Of a stretch of DNA of 64,000 nucleotides, positions 53,175-62,850 are shown piece after piece. Location of the stretch: assembly GCF_000701365.1 (NCBI RefSeq), contig NZ_JNIK01000015.1, positions 186,001 through 250,000 on the forward strand. The letters run 5' to 3'. A model generated the notes under the pieces. It was not told the origin of the DNA and made no database searches. It saw only the letters and a list, made by a program, of their open reading frames with translations. The stretch is from Blastococcus sp. URHD0036. Its GTDB lineage: Bacteria; Actinomycetota; Actinomycetes; Mycobacteriales; Geodermatophilaceae. A program made the position numbers and the translations under genes. Position 1 is the stretch's first letter, and each line of letters begins with the position of its first letter.

Positions 53175-54272
53175 ATGGACATGGAGCCGGATCGCCAGGT
53201 GCTCCTCCGCTTCGGGACCGGAGCCGCCGCGACCGACGGCGCGGACCTGTCCGCCGTCGTCTGCGACGGGGACCTGCTGTGGGTCGCGGGTGACGAGGCG
53301 CCGGTGCTGCACCGCTTCACCCGGCAGGACGGCGGCTCCTACGGCGCCATCCGGACGTTCCCCCTCGACGTGCTCGCCGGGCTCGAGGCGGACGCGGAGA
53401 TCGACGTCGAGGGCATGGACCGCGCCGCCGACGACCTCTGGCTGGTCGGGTCGCACAGCCGGACCAGGAAGGAACCCGACGACGACGACGGCGACGACAA
53501 GGTGCTCGAGAAGCTGGCGACGGTGCGGGAGCGCCGGACCCGGAACGTCGTCCTCAGGCTGCCGCTCGAGGGGGAGGGGGCGGCAGCCCACCCGGTCGGC
53601 GCCGGCGACGGCGGCCGGCGGACGGTCGCCGTGCTGGACGGCGACCTCCTGACCGCACTGGCCACCGACACGCTCCTGGCGCCCTTCCTCCCGCTGCCCG
53701 GCAAGGACGGCGGGCTGGACATCGAAGGCCTCGTGGCGCTGGACGGCGCGCTGCTCCTGGGCCTCCGGGGCCCGGTCCTGCGCGGCTGGGCGGTCGTGCT
53801 GGAGGTACGGCTGCGCACCGATCCGGACGACGCCGGCCGGCTCCGCCTCGACGCGGCCGCCGGGCCCGGCTACCGCTCGATCGTGCTGGACCTGGACGGC
53901 CTCGGCGTCCGGGACCTGTGCCGGGTCGGCGACGACGTCCTGGTGCTGGCCGGGCCGACCATGGCCCTCGACGGGCCGTTCCGGCTCTACCGCTGGCCGG
54001 GCGCGGTCGCGGACCGGCAGCGGGTCGTCCGGAGCGCCGAGCTCACCCGCCTCGCGGAGCTGCCGTCCGGACGCGGCGCCGACGAGGGGCTCGACCACCC
54101 CGAGGGCGTCACGCCGCTCGGCGACGACGCCGTCCTCGTCGTCTACGACAGCCCGGCGCCCGGTCGCCTCTCGGCCTCGCGGACCGTGCTCGCCGACGTC
54201 TTCCCGCTGGATCCCAGCCGTTCCCTCGCCGAACCGATCGCAGGAGAGGTCCCATGTCCATCCGCACCCTGA
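53175..54272 (+). CDS. DUF3616 family protein
   Basis: This 365-residue protein is built from repeated strand units (DLSAVVCDGDLLWVAGDEAP; DVEGMDRAADDLWLVGSHSR; LDIEGLVALDGALLLGLRGP; DLDGLGVRDLCRVGDDVLVL), matching DUF3616, a predicted beta-propeller often coded next to hydrolases. A charged loop (RKEPDDDDGDDKVLEK) interrupts it. No signal peptide or catalytic triad is apparent. The start is ATG at 53175 or 53181. It overlaps the M4 peptidase gene by 19 bp. Confidence 0.8.
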   Translation: MDMEPDRQVLLRFGTGAAATDGADLSAVVCDGDLLWVAGDEAPVLHRFTRQDGGSYGAIRTFPLDVLAGLEADAEIDVEGMDRAADDLWLVGSHSRTRKEPDDDDGDDKVLEKLATVRERRTRNVVLRLPLEGEGAAAHPVGAGDGGRRTVAVLDGDLLTALATDTLLAPFLPLPGKDGGLDIEGLVALDGALLLGLRGPVLRGWAVVLEVRLRTDPDDAGRLRLDAAAGPGYRSIVLDLDGLGVRDLCRVGDDVLVLAGPTMALDGPFRLYRWPGAVADRQRVVRSAELTRLAELPSGRGADEGLDHPEGVTPLGDDAVLVVYDSPAPGRLSASRTVLADVFPLDPSRSLAEPIAGEVPCPSAP

Positions 54273-55480
54273 ACTGCATCGTCCCGCCGCACGTCCTCGA
54301 GCACCTGCGGCAGAGCAGCGACACCGCCGTCCGGGAGGCCGCCCTCACGACCCTGCTGGACACGACGATGCTCCGGGGTCAGCGGTCCGTCCGCGGGTCG
54401 CTCCTGGGGCTCGCCTCGCCGGCGCAGGGACGGCGGACGGTCTTCGACTGCGGGCACCGGACGAACCTGGCCACCGCCGTGCTGGCCCGCAGCGAGGACG
54501 GCGCCGCCTCGGCCGACGCCTCGGTCGACCAGGCCTTCGACGGCCTGGGATCGACCCGGCAGTTCTACGGCGACGTCCTGGGCCGCAACTCCATCGACGA
54601 CCGGGGGATGCGCCTGGACGGGTACGTCCACCGCGGCGTCCGGTACAACAACGCGTTCTGGGACGGCCAGGAGATGGTGTTCGGCGACGGTGACGGGCGG
54701 ATCTTCACCGACTTCACCGGCTCCCTCGACGTGATCGGCCACGAGCTCACCCACGGGGTCACCGAGTTCACGGCCGGCCTGGAGTACCACGTGCAGTCCG
54801 GCGCCCTGAACGAGTCGATCTCCGACGTGTTCGGCTCGCTGGTGAAGCAGTGGGTGCGCCAGCAGACCGCCGACCAGGCCGACTGGCTGATCGGCGACGA
54901 GATCTTCACCCCGGACGTGGACGCCGACGCGCTGCGCTCGCTGAAGAGCCCGGGGGAGGCCTACGACAGCGAACTGCTCGGCAAGGACCCCCAGCCGGCC
55001 CACATGCGCGACTTCGTCGACCTGCCCGACACCGAGGCGGGCGACAACGGCGGGGTGCACGTCAACTCCGGCATCCCCAACAAGGCGTTCTACCTCGTGG
55101 CGACCGGCATCGGCGGCTACGCGTGGGAGGCCCCCGGCCACATCTGGTACGAGTCGCTGCGGGCGTCCACGGCCACGACCGACTTCCAGGGCTTCGCCGA
55201 CACGACGTTCAGCAAGGCGGGGGAGCTGTTCGGGCAGGACAGCGTGGAGCAGAAGGCGGTGGCGTCCGCCTGGGGCGATGTCGGCCTCCCCGTGAGCTGC
55301 GCTCCCAAGGGCATGCGATCGGGGCCGTCGGGCGGGGCCGGGGGCGGTGGCGACCCGCTCGGCGACCTGAGCCGGCAGGTGTCGGAACTCGCGCGGCAGC
55401 TGCAGGAGCTCACGCAGCAGGTGCAGGGGCAGCCGAAGCCGTCCGGCAAGGGCGGCCGATCGGGCGCCGGACGGGCGTGA
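54254..55480 (+). CDS. protealysin-like M4 metallopeptidase
   Basis: This 408-residue enzyme begins with the short protealysin-type propeptide (NCIVPPHVLEHL), without a signal peptide. It has zinc motif HELTH (163-167), the glutamate ligand region GALNESISDVFGS and the substrate-binding GGVHVNSGIPNKAFYL. A Gly/Ser-rich linker and a coiled tail (LSRQVSELARQLQELTQQVQ) follow. Protealysin-like enzymes are known to be made without signal peptides and can act inside the cell or after release. The AGGAGAGG site lies inside the upstream gene. The emfourin gene follows by 19 bp. Confidence 0.9.
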   Translation: MSIRTLNCIVPPHVLEHLRQSSDTAVREAALTTLLDTTMLRGQRSVRGSLLGLASPAQGRRTVFDCGHRTNLATAVLARSEDGAASADASVDQAFDGLGSTRQFYGDVLGRNSIDDRGMRLDGYVHRGVRYNNAFWDGQEMVFGDGDGRIFTDFTGSLDVIGHELTHGVTEFTAGLEYHVQSGALNESISDVFGSLVKQWVRQQTADQADWLIGDEIFTPDVDADALRSLKSPGEAYDSELLGKDPQPAHMRDFVDLPDTEAGDNGGVHVNSGIPNKAFYLVATGIGGYAWEAPGHIWYESLRASTATTDFQGFADTTFSKAGELFGQDSVEQKAVASAWGDVGLPVSCAPKGMRSGPSGGAGGGGDPLGDLSRQVSELARQLQELTQQVQGQPKPSGKGGRSGAGRA

Positions 55481-55499
55481 CGGGCCCCAGACTGTCCGC

Positions 55500-55805
55500 G
55501 TGAAGGTCACGCTCGAGACGCACGGCGGGCTGGCCGGCGGGCTGCGGCTCGGCGGCCGGCCGGTCGTCCTCGACGCCGCCCGGCTGCCGGAGGACGACGC
55601 CCGGACGCTCGGGGACCTCGTGGCGGCGGCCCGCGCCGAGCCCGCCCCTCAGTCGGCTCGTCGCTCCGCACCGGACGCGATGAGCTACACCGTGACGGTC
55701 GAGGACGGGAGCGCGTCGGACGTCCTCCACCGGTCCGACGACGGCATGACGCCGGCCTTCGCCGCGCTGCTGGACTGGCTCGGCGGCCGGGAGCCCGTCG
55801 GCTGA
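55500..55805 (+). CDS. emfourin-like inhibitor of the M4 peptidase
   Basis: This 101-residue acidic protein has MKVTLETHGGLAGGLRLGGR, a variable middle, AMSYTVTVEDG and TPAFAALLDWL. This is the layout of emfourin (M4in), the slow tight-binding protealysin inhibitor coded next to protealysin genes. The position, 19 bp after a protealysin-type M4 gene on the same strand, agrees. The start is a GTG. It presumably keeps the M4 enzyme inactive in the cytosol. Confidence 0.82.
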   Translation: MKVTLETHGGLAGGLRLGGRPVVLDAARLPEDDARTLGDLVAAARAEPAPQSARRSAPDAMSYTVTVEDGSASDVLHRSDDGMTPAFAALLDWLGGREPVG

Positions 55806-55824
55806 CTCCCGGCCCCGGAACGCG

Positions 55825-55856
55825 GTGATGTCGCGGTGACGGGTGCTCCGCACAGT
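55825..55856 (+). promoter_or_regulatory. SARP-type operator/promoter of the S1 protease gene
   Basis: GTGATGT (55825) and GTGACGG (55836) are 11 bp apart, and CACAGT (55851-55856) follows after exactly 8 bp. The implied transcript begins near 55863, so the in-frame start at 55843 is excluded and ATG 55924 is favoured. Confidence 0.7.
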
Positions 55857-55923
55857 TCAGGCATCCCTGGACGACACGGGGGACCGCACCTCCGACGACG
55901 CACGACGGAACGGAGTGGGACAC

Positions 55924-57000
55924 ATGTCCGAGTTGACCTCCCCGGCCCTGAGCCTCGACGACCTCGCGAACGCCGCGCCGATCGCGGCCACCGAGAGCAT
56001 GCCGCCGGAGATGGCGGAGTTGATCGAGCCGCACTCGGGCATCTACGTGCTCTCCGACGACAAGCCCGCCCTGGACCTCGGGTCCGCCCGTGCCCGGGCG
56101 GCGAGCGACGTGTGGCACGTCGACGCCACGCACGGTGACCTCCGGACGACGATCCCCGGGCTGGACCGGACCGAACTCCCGGTGGAGGCCGCCGAGTCGG
56201 CACGCGCCGAGGAGACAGGTACGGAGAGCTACCGCCCGGCGTGGCAGGAACAGCAGTTCCTCCCCAGGCTCGCGCCCTTCAGCCTGTCCGGCCGGGAGAC
56301 CGGCTCGCCGACCGCTCGGGTGTTCCTGGAGCCGCGCGCGGCGGAGGCGGAGCGGCTGGCCTACCCGTGGTGCACCATCGGCCGGGTCATCACGAACAGC
56401 TCCGCCGGTTCGTGGATCGGCAGCGGTGTCCTCGTGGGTCCGAACCTGGTGCTGACCGCGGGTCACGTCGCGCCCTGGGGCGGGAGCAACTGGTCGATGG
56501 AGTTCGTCCCCGCGCTGCGGCAGGGCGATCCCAACCCCCGTCCCTTCGGCAGCTCGTTCGTCTCCCAGTACCGGGGTTACAACCGGCCGGGCGACGTCTT
56601 CGGCTACGACTACGTCATCTGCCAGCTGTACAACCCCCTCGGCCAGGCGCTCGGCTGGATGGGCAGCCAGTCCTGGGGCAACGAGGACGAGTACGAGCGT
56701 CGGGACTACACGTCCTCGGGGTACCCGGCCACCTTCGGCGGGCGGCCGGCCGTCCAGTTCAGCGTCGGGATCCGGGACCTCGACAACGACAACCCCGGCA
56801 AGGAGCTGGAGACCGTCGAGTACACGACGGGCGGCTGGTCGGGCGGCCCGCTGTGGTTCTTCGCCGGAACGAGCCCGTTGATCGTCGGCGTCCTCAGCGG
56901 TGCCGAGACCGACGGGTTCGACCCGCGGCGGGACGTCTACGCCGGCTACTCGGCGATGATCGACCTCGTGCGGTTCGGCCTGGACAACTGGCGGCCGTGA
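55924..57000 (+). CDS. trypsin-like serine protease (S1/V8-type)
   Basis: This 358-residue protease has the triad H181 (LTAGHV), D229 (YDYVICQL) and S306 (GGWSGGPL), within a V8/glutamyl-endopeptidase-like domain from about 130 onward (VGPNLVLTAGHVAPW). The first 130 residues are acidic and probably a propeptide, with no signal peptide. The ATG at 55924 (MSELTSP, GGAGTG upstream) was chosen over an upstream in-frame ATG that overlaps the SARP-type promoter. It converges with the FAD oxidoreductase gene. Confidence 0.85.
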   Translation: MSELTSPALSLDDLANAAPIAATESMPPEMAELIEPHSGIYVLSDDKPALDLGSARARAASDVWHVDATHGDLRTTIPGLDRTELPVEAAESARAEETGTESYRPAWQEQQFLPRLAPFSLSGRETGSPTARVFLEPRAAEAERLAYPWCTIGRVITNSSAGSWIGSGVLVGPNLVLTAGHVAPWGGSNWSMEFVPALRQGDPNPRPFGSSFVSQYRGYNRPGDVFGYDYVICQLYNPLGQALGWMGSQSWGNEDEYERRDYTSSGYPATFGGRPAVQFSVGIRDLDNDNPGKELETVEYTTGGWSGGPLWFFAGTSPLIVGVLSGAETDGFDPRRDVYAGYSAMIDLVRFGLDNWRP

Positions 57001-57016
57001 GCCACGACGTGGGCGC

Positions 57017-58321
57017 TCACCGGGCTGTGGCCGCTCGGCTCGGGGCGATGTTGTGGTTCAGGTGGAAGACGTTGTCGGGATCCACGGCGTCCTTCAGCCT
57101 GCTCAGCCGCGCGAGCTTCGCCGGCGGGTAGGCGCGGTGGACGCCGGCCACGCCGTCGTCGGAGAGCGCGTTGACGTAGGCCCCGCTCGAGTAGGGCGCC
57201 AGCGCCTCGGCGCTCTGCCGGGCGGTGGCCATGCGGACGTCGTCCTCGTCCGGGTCCGACCACCGGGTCGCCACCACGTACTCGAACGCGGCGGACCGGT
57301 GGCTGAACGCGGTCGCCTCGTCGGCGACGTCCGCGATCGCGCCGCCGTAGGCCTGCAGGCCGGCGGAGACCGAGGGGTCGTGCGCGAGCAGCGCGGCGAT
57401 CGCCGCGTCGGACAGCTCGCGGACGTAGTGGCCCTTCCAGTAGCGGCGCTGGGTGTGTCCCTGGACGTCGTCGTCGCGGCGCTGCAGGTCGAGGTAGCTC
57501 GACTCGACGTCGCGACGGGCGACGGGCTCGCCCAGCGCCTCCAGGCTCCGGGCGTGGTCCCGGCCCTGCTCCGGGTCGCCGGTCCACACGAAGCCGAGCG
57601 TCGCCACGCCGCCGCCCACCGATGCGGTGTAGGTCGCCTGGCGCGGCGCGCCCTCGCTCAGGTCCCGCCACCGGGCGGCGGGCGCCATCGCCCCGGCGAC
57701 GGGGAAGTCCCGTTCGACCGACAGCGCACGGGGATCGGTGCGGTGGAGCCGGAACTCGAACCGCGTCACCACGCCGAAGTTGCCGCCGCCACCTCGCAGC
57801 CCCCAGAACAGCTCGTCGTTCTCCTCGGCGGAGGCCCGGACGACGTCCCCGGAGGCGGTGACGACCTCGCACGAGAGCAGGTTGTCGCAGGCCAGTCCGT
57901 GTTCCCTGGCGAGCCATCCCATCCCGCCGCCGAGGGTCAGCCCGCCCACGCCGGTGTGCGAGACGTTGCCTGCGGTCGTCGCCAGGCCGTACGGCGCGGT
58001 GGCCGCGTCGAGCGCGCCGAGCAGTGCTCCGCCCTGTGCCGTGGCGCGCTGCCGCTGAGGGTCGACACGGATGTCTCCCATCGGAGTGAGGTCGATCATG
58101 AGCCCGCCCTCGGGTACGGCATGGCCGACGACGCCGTGCCCGCCGCAGCGGACGCCGATCTCGAGTCCCTCGGTCCGAGCCCGTGCGACCGCAGCTGCGA
58201 CGTCCGACGTCGTCCGGCAGCGCACGATCAGTGCAGGGCGGCGATCCACCATGGCGTTCCACACGCGTCGTGCGGCGTCGTATCCGGCGTCCCCCGGCCG
58301 CAACACCTCCGGACCTGGCAT
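57017..58321 (-). CDS. FAD-linked oxidoreductase with BBE domain
   Basis: This 434-residue enzyme has the PCMH-type FAD domain (IVRCRTTSDVAAAVA, RCGGHGVVGHA with a potential covalent His, TGVGGLTLGGGMGWLARE, LRGGGGNFGVVTRFEFRLH). The C-terminal berberine-bridge segment is LKDAVDPDNVFHLNHNI. Such enzymes oxidise sugars, alkaloids or phenolics. The substrate is unknown. The ATG at 58321 was selected because it is preceded by GAGAGGCGGGA. An upstream in-frame extension is Arg-rich and unlike the family. Confidence 0.86.
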   Translation of the reverse strand: MPGPEVLRPGDAGYDAARRVWNAMVDRRPALIVRCRTTSDVAAAVARARTEGLEIGVRCGGHGVVGHAVPEGGLMIDLTPMGDIRVDPQRQRATAQGGALLGALDAATAPYGLATTAGNVSHTGVGGLTLGGGMGWLAREHGLACDNLLSCEVVTASGDVVRASAEENDELFWGLRGGGGNFGVVTRFEFRLHRTDPRALSVERDFPVAGAMAPAARWRDLSEGAPRQATYTASVGGGVATLGFVWTGDPEQGRDHARSLEALGEPVARRDVESSYLDLQRRDDDVQGHTQRRYWKGHYVRELSDAAIAALLAHDPSVSAGLQAYGGAIADVADEATAFSHRSAAFEYVVATRWSDPDEDDVRMATARQSAEALAPYSSGAYVNALSDDGVAGVHRAYPPAKLARLSRLKDAVDPDNVFHLNHNIAPSRAATAR

Positions 58322-58827
58322 CGCGATCCCGCCTCTCCGTCGAGTCCTCTCCACGCTTCGACCAGCTGGACGGGCGGAAGTCATCGCCCGTGATCGACGG
58401 CGGCGCCGACGACGCGACACGTGCTGGAGCGGTGGGCGCGCACCGCTGACCGGGTGGACCCGAGGGACGACCGGACGATCCCGCAACGGACACCCGTCCA
58501 CGAGCAGGGCCGGCCGGCACAGCCCGTCCGACCGGCAGCCTCCACCGAGCGCGACGAGGTCCTCGGTGCCCACCGGCCTCCTGCGCGATGCCTTCGTGCC
58601 GGACGTGCCAGCCCCACCGGTCAGGCGACGGGGCGAGGCCGCTTCCCGCTGTCGTGAGGCCCCACGAGAACAGCGGTTCCCGTCGCAGATCGTCCTCCCC
58701 TGGTGATGCGGGCGCGCGCAGACGCTCCATGATCGATTCGACGGGTATCGCGTGGATCCGCCCGGAGCCGATGACCCCCGTCATCCACCGGCTCGCTGCC
58801 GGATCCACCCGGAAGTGGGGGTCAGAC
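58322..58827. other. intergenic region upstream of FAD oxidoreductase and PPK2
   Basis: I see no convincing gene in these 506 bp. Open frames on both strands lack ribosome sites and family motifs. GGGACGACCGGACG at 58464 is a poor match to the DosR-like box (two arm mismatches). An ATG at 58771 is in frame with PPK2 but adds an unlikely N-terminus. Confidence 0.5.
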
Positions 58828-59682
58828 GTGCCCAAGAAGAAGGCGCCACGACCGACGAGTGCACTGGCGCCGTCGGCTCCGGCTAGCGACGTGGGGGCCG
58901 GTCGCCCTCGGAAGATGAAACGCCGAGAGTACGAGACGGAGATGCGGCGGCTGCACGGCGAGCTCGTGGCCATGCAGGAATGGGTCAAGGCGACAGGGAC
59001 CAAGATCTGCATCGTCTTCGAGGGGCGGGACACCGCCGGGAAGGGCGGCACGATCAGGCGTATCACCGAGCGGGTGAGCCCGCGGGTGTTCCGGGTGGTC
59101 GCCCTGCCGGCGCCCACCGACCGCGAGAAGTCGCAGATGTACGTGCAGCGCTACGTCCCACACTTCCCGGCCGCCGGCGAGGTCGTGATCTTCGACCGCA
59201 GCTGGTACAACCGCGCCGGCGTCGAACGCGTGATGGGCTTCTGCACCCCGGCGGAGACCGAGCGGTTCCTCGAACTGGTGCCGCCGTTCGAGAAGGCGAT
59301 GGTGGACGCGGGCATCCTGCTGGTGAAGTACTGGCTCGAGGTCAGTGCCGAGGAGCAGCAGCGGCGGCTGGAGAGCCGCATGGAGGACCCGCGCAAGGTC
59401 TGGAAACTCTCCGACATGGACCTGAGGTCCTACGGCCGCTGGTACGACTACTCCCGGGCACGTGACGCCATGTTCGTCGCCACCGACAGTCCGTGGGCGC
59501 CGTGGTTCCTCGCTCGGACCGACGTGAAGCGGCGCGGTCGGCTCAACATCATCAACCACCTGCTGAGCCAGGTGCCCTACGAGCCGCTCGACCACCGTGA
59601 CATCGCGCTGCCCGAACGGCAGCGGCCCGAGGGGTACGAGGAACCGGACATCCCGCTGCGATTCATCCCCACGCCGTACTGA
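58828..59682 (+). CDS. ppk2: polyphosphate kinase 2 (PPK2)
   Basis: This 284-residue PPK2 has Walker A FEGRDTAGKGGT, a lid-type RVVALPAPTDREKSQMY region, Walker B VVIFDRSWYNRAGVERV, and KYWLEVSAEEQQRRLESR typical of the family. It phosphorylates nucleoside di- or monophosphates with polyphosphate, or the reverse. The class I single-domain size suggests an NDP-type enzyme. The start is a GTG with a G-rich site upstream. It lies 93 bp before a P-type ATPase gene on the same strand, so polyphosphate-derived nucleotide could serve transport, though no direct coupling is shown. Confidence 0.92.
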   Translation: MPKKKAPRPTSALAPSAPASDVGAGRPRKMKRREYETEMRRLHGELVAMQEWVKATGTKICIVFEGRDTAGKGGTIRRITERVSPRVFRVVALPAPTDREKSQMYVQRYVPHFPAAGEVVIFDRSWYNRAGVERVMGFCTPAETERFLELVPPFEKAMVDAGILLVKYWLEVSAEEQQRRLESRMEDPRKVWKLSDMDLRSYGRWYDYSRARDAMFVATDSPWAPWFLARTDVKRRGRLNIINHLLSQVPYEPLDHRDIALPERQRPEGYEEPDIPLRFIPTPY

Positions 59683-59775
59683 GCCGGCGCCGGACCGGTA
59701 GGCGCCTCACCACGTCCAACTCGACCGCGAGCCGCCCACGGCGTCGCGGGTGACCAGCGAAGACCCGGAGTCGAC

Positions 59776-62565
59776 ATGACCGTCGCGCAACATCCTGCTG
59801 AGGATCTCGTCCCGTATGCGCTTCCGGCGCTGGACGTCACGGCACGGCTGCAGGTCGACCCGGATCGGGGGTTGACCGCCGAGGAAGCCGACCGGCGGCT
59901 GGGCCAGTACGGGCACAACGAGCTGCCCCAGGAGCCTCCGCCGAGCCTGTGGGCGGTCGCCTGGGGCCAGCTGGTCAACCCGATGAACATCATGCTGCTG
60001 CTGGTCGTAGCGGCCAGCTTCGCCATCGTGCAGATCGCCACCGCGCTGGTGGTGCTCGGGCTGGTGCTCTTCAACGTGGTCATGGGCACCAGCCAGGAGC
60101 TGAAGGCCCGCGCCAGCGTCGAGGCGCTGGCCCACCTGCAGGTGCCGCACGCCCGGGTGCGCCGCAACGGCCAGGTCGAGCTGGTCGAGTCGACCGAGCT
60201 GGTGCCGGGCGACATCGTCCTGCTGGAGGCAGGTGACGTGGTCCCGGCCGACGGGCGGATCATCTCCTCGGCGACGCTCGAGGCGCAGGAGGCCGCGCTG
60301 ACCGGTGAGAGCGCACCGGTGCCCAAGGACGCCGCGCCCCTGCCCGAGGGCGAGGTGGCCCTGGGCGACCGGACCAACCTGGTGTTCCAGAGCACCCAGG
60401 TCACCCGCGGGACGGCGGTGTGCGTGGTGACCGGCACCGGCGTCGCGACCCAGATGGGGCAGATCGCCGGCATGGTCAACGCGACGAAGCGCTCCAAGTC
60501 GCCGCTCCAGCGCGAACTGGACGGCATGACCAAGGTGTTCGGCGCGCTCGCCTTCCTCGCGGTGGCCGTCATCGGCGTCTTCGGTCTGGCGCGGGGGATG
60601 GACACCACCACGCTGCTGCTCCTGTGCATCTCGACCGCGCTTGCGTCCATCCCCACCGGCCTGCCCACGTTCGTCCAGGCCATGCTGTCCTCGGGAGCGC
60701 GCCGGCTGGCCGAGGCCAAGGCCGTGGTCAAGTCGCTGTCGGACGTGGAGACCCTGGGCGGCACCACGGTCATCAACTCCGACAAGACCGGCACCCTGAC
60801 GATGAACGCGATGACGGCGACCACGATGCTCGCCGGCGGTGACTGGTACACGATCGACGGCCCCGGCTATCAGAAGTCCGGCGCCATCCTCGGCGTGGCC
60901 GGGGGAAGGCCTCCCGACTTCCACCGCCTGGCGCTGGGTCTGGTCCTGTGCACCGACGCGACGGTGGCCGACGACGGCACGGTCATCGGGGACCCGACCG
61001 AGGCGGCGTTCGTCGTGCTCGCCGCGAAGATGGGCGTGGACGCCGAACGGACCCGTCAGACCCTTCCCCGTCGGGCCGAGGTGCCGTTCGACTCCGAGTA
61101 CAAGTTCATGGCCACGTTCCACGACCGTCCCGACGAGCTGGCCGGCGGGATCATCGCCGACGACCACTTCGTCTGCGTGAAGGGGGCGCCGGACGTCGTC
61201 CTGCGACGCTGCGCGGCCGCGCTGTGGCACGGCGAGGTCGTCCCGGTCGCCACGGTCCAGGAAGAGATCCTGGCCGCGAACCGCCGGCTGTCCGAGCGAG
61301 GGCTGCGCGTGCTCGCCTTCGCCGTCCGTGATCTCGACGACGCGGCGATGGCCGCGGCGGACGGCGACCCGATGGCCGCGGTCACCGACCTGGTCCTCGT
61401 CGCGCTCGTCGGGATCGTGGACCCGCTGCGCAGCGAGGCGAAGGACGCGGTGCACGTCGCCCTCGGAGCCGGGATCGACGTGCGGATGATCACCGGTGAC
61501 CACACGGTCACGGCGCGCGCGATCGCCGACGAACTCGGCCTCGGGCCCGGTGTGCTCACCGGTACCGAACTCCAGCACCTCGACGACGACGAGGTGCTGC
61601 GGCAGCTGCCACGCCTGCACGTGTTCGGACGAGTCGCGCCCGAGGACAAGCTGCGGCTGGCCAAGCTCATGCAGCAGGACGGCCAGGTGGTCGCCATGAC
61701 CGGCGACGCGGTCAACGACGCGGCCGCGCTCAAGCAGGCCGACGTCGGCGTCGCCATGGGCAGCGGTTCGGAGGTGTCCAAGCAGGCGGCGAAGATCGTG
61801 CTCACCGACGACAACTTCGCCACGCTGGTGCGGGCCGTCGAGCTGGGCCGCGACATCTACCGGCGGATCTCCACCTACATCAGGATGCAGCTCACCATCC
61901 TGGCCTCGGTGCTCCAGCTGATGGTGTACGCCACGATCCTGAACATCAACGAGGGCGTCGCCCTGTTCCCGCTCCAGCTGCTGTTCTGCAAGTTCTTCGT
62001 GGTCATCACCGTCGTCATCGGATTCATCGCCGACGTCTCCGACCCCGGGGTGATGCAGCGGCCACCGCGCGCGCCCGGCACAAAGATCGTCACCGGGCCA
62101 TGGGTCGCCCGCTGGTTCCTCTTCGGCCTGGTGGTCTCCGCCTCCGCGCTGGCGGTCCTCGCCTGGGGCCCCGACGAGCCGAGCACCACGCAGCCCTCGG
62201 CCAGCATGACCATGGCCTTCGCCGTCGTCTCGCTGTCCGCGGTCAACATCGGCTTGGTGATGCGCCGTGAGCGGCAGGCACCCTGGTCCTCGCCGGTCTT
62301 CCCCTACCTCGGGTGGATCGTCCTGGGGTGGGTCCTGACGTGGGCCGCTGTGGAACTCGGCATGCTCCAGCGGCTGCTCGACACCACCTCGCTCACCGGA
62401 GGCCAGTGGGTCGTCGTGCTGGCGCTGTCCCTCGTCGCCCCCGCCGTCGTCGCCGTGGACAAGGTCCTCCAGCTCCGGCAGCAACGGAAGGTCCAGCCGC
62501 TTCTGGACGAGCCGGCTCCGTCGGCCGAGCCGGTGCCGGCGCTCCCTCGGCCACGCCGCCCCTGA
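59776..62565 (+). CDS. P2-type cation-transporting ATPase
   Basis: This 929-residue P-type ATPase has the actuator motif ALTGESAPV, phosphorylation site SDKTGTLTMN (D336), KGAPDVVL and hinge MTGDAVNDAAAL, with ten predicted helices. The M4 motif reads IPTGLPT in place of the usual PEGLP, and the hinge has AVNDAAAL instead of GVNDAPAL. Both are departures from standard Ca2+ or Na+ pumps, so the ion is uncertain. GGAG precedes the ATG. It is only moderately similar to the CtpF-like pump at 19155. Confidence 0.88.
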   Translation: MTVAQHPAEDLVPYALPALDVTARLQVDPDRGLTAEEADRRLGQYGHNELPQEPPPSLWAVAWGQLVNPMNIMLLLVVAASFAIVQIATALVVLGLVLFNVVMGTSQELKARASVEALAHLQVPHARVRRNGQVELVESTELVPGDIVLLEAGDVVPADGRIISSATLEAQEAALTGESAPVPKDAAPLPEGEVALGDRTNLVFQSTQVTRGTAVCVVTGTGVATQMGQIAGMVNATKRSKSPLQRELDGMTKVFGALAFLAVAVIGVFGLARGMDTTTLLLLCISTALASIPTGLPTFVQAMLSSGARRLAEAKAVVKSLSDVETLGGTTVINSDKTGTLTMNAMTATTMLAGGDWYTIDGPGYQKSGAILGVAGGRPPDFHRLALGLVLCTDATVADDGTVIGDPTEAAFVVLAAKMGVDAERTRQTLPRRAEVPFDSEYKFMATFHDRPDELAGGIIADDHFVCVKGAPDVVLRRCAAALWHGEVVPVATVQEEILAANRRLSERGLRVLAFAVRDLDDAAMAAADGDPMAAVTDLVLVALVGIVDPLRSEAKDAVHVALGAGIDVRMITGDHTVTARAIADELGLGPGVLTGTELQHLDDDEVLRQLPRLHVFGRVAPEDKLRLAKLMQQDGQVVAMTGDAVNDAAALKQADVGVAMGSGSEVSKQAAKIVLTDDNFATLVRAVELGRDIYRRISTYIRMQLTILASVLQLMVYATILNINEGVALFPLQLLFCKFFVVITVVIGFIADVSDPGVMQRPPRAPGTKIVTGPWVARWFLFGLVVSASALAVLAWGPDEPSTTQPSASMTMAFAVVSLSAVNIGLVMRRERQAPWSSPVFPYLGWIVLGWVLTWAAVELGMLQRLLDTTSLTGGQWVVVLALSLVAPAVVAVDKVLQLRQQRKVQPLLDEPAPSAEPVPALPRPRRP

Positions 62566-62850
62566 GGTCCAGACGGGAAACAGCGGGCTCGGAGGCCGTG
62601 ATGCTGCACGGACTCATCGAGCCGTGCAGTGTCGGTCCGCGGCATCGGCGATGCGTGGTCGAGGACGTCGCCCTGCGCAGGACGGCTCGCTGGTGACGAG
62701 GGTCGCGCGGCTCCGACGTCCGACGTGGAGTCCCAGGGGCGACGCCCTGCACACGCACACGTCACCACGTGGTCGCTCGAGCTGGTGGAGGCGGCGGCTG
62801 GTACCGCGTTCGGGGACGGCGTCGCCCGACACCGCAGGGGTGTGGATCTC

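Noticed and set aside
58464-58477. GGGACGACCGGACG as a DosR-like box upstream of the FAD oxidoreductase
   Set aside because: It has two mismatches in one arm, is 143 bp from the start codon and lies far from the other boxes.
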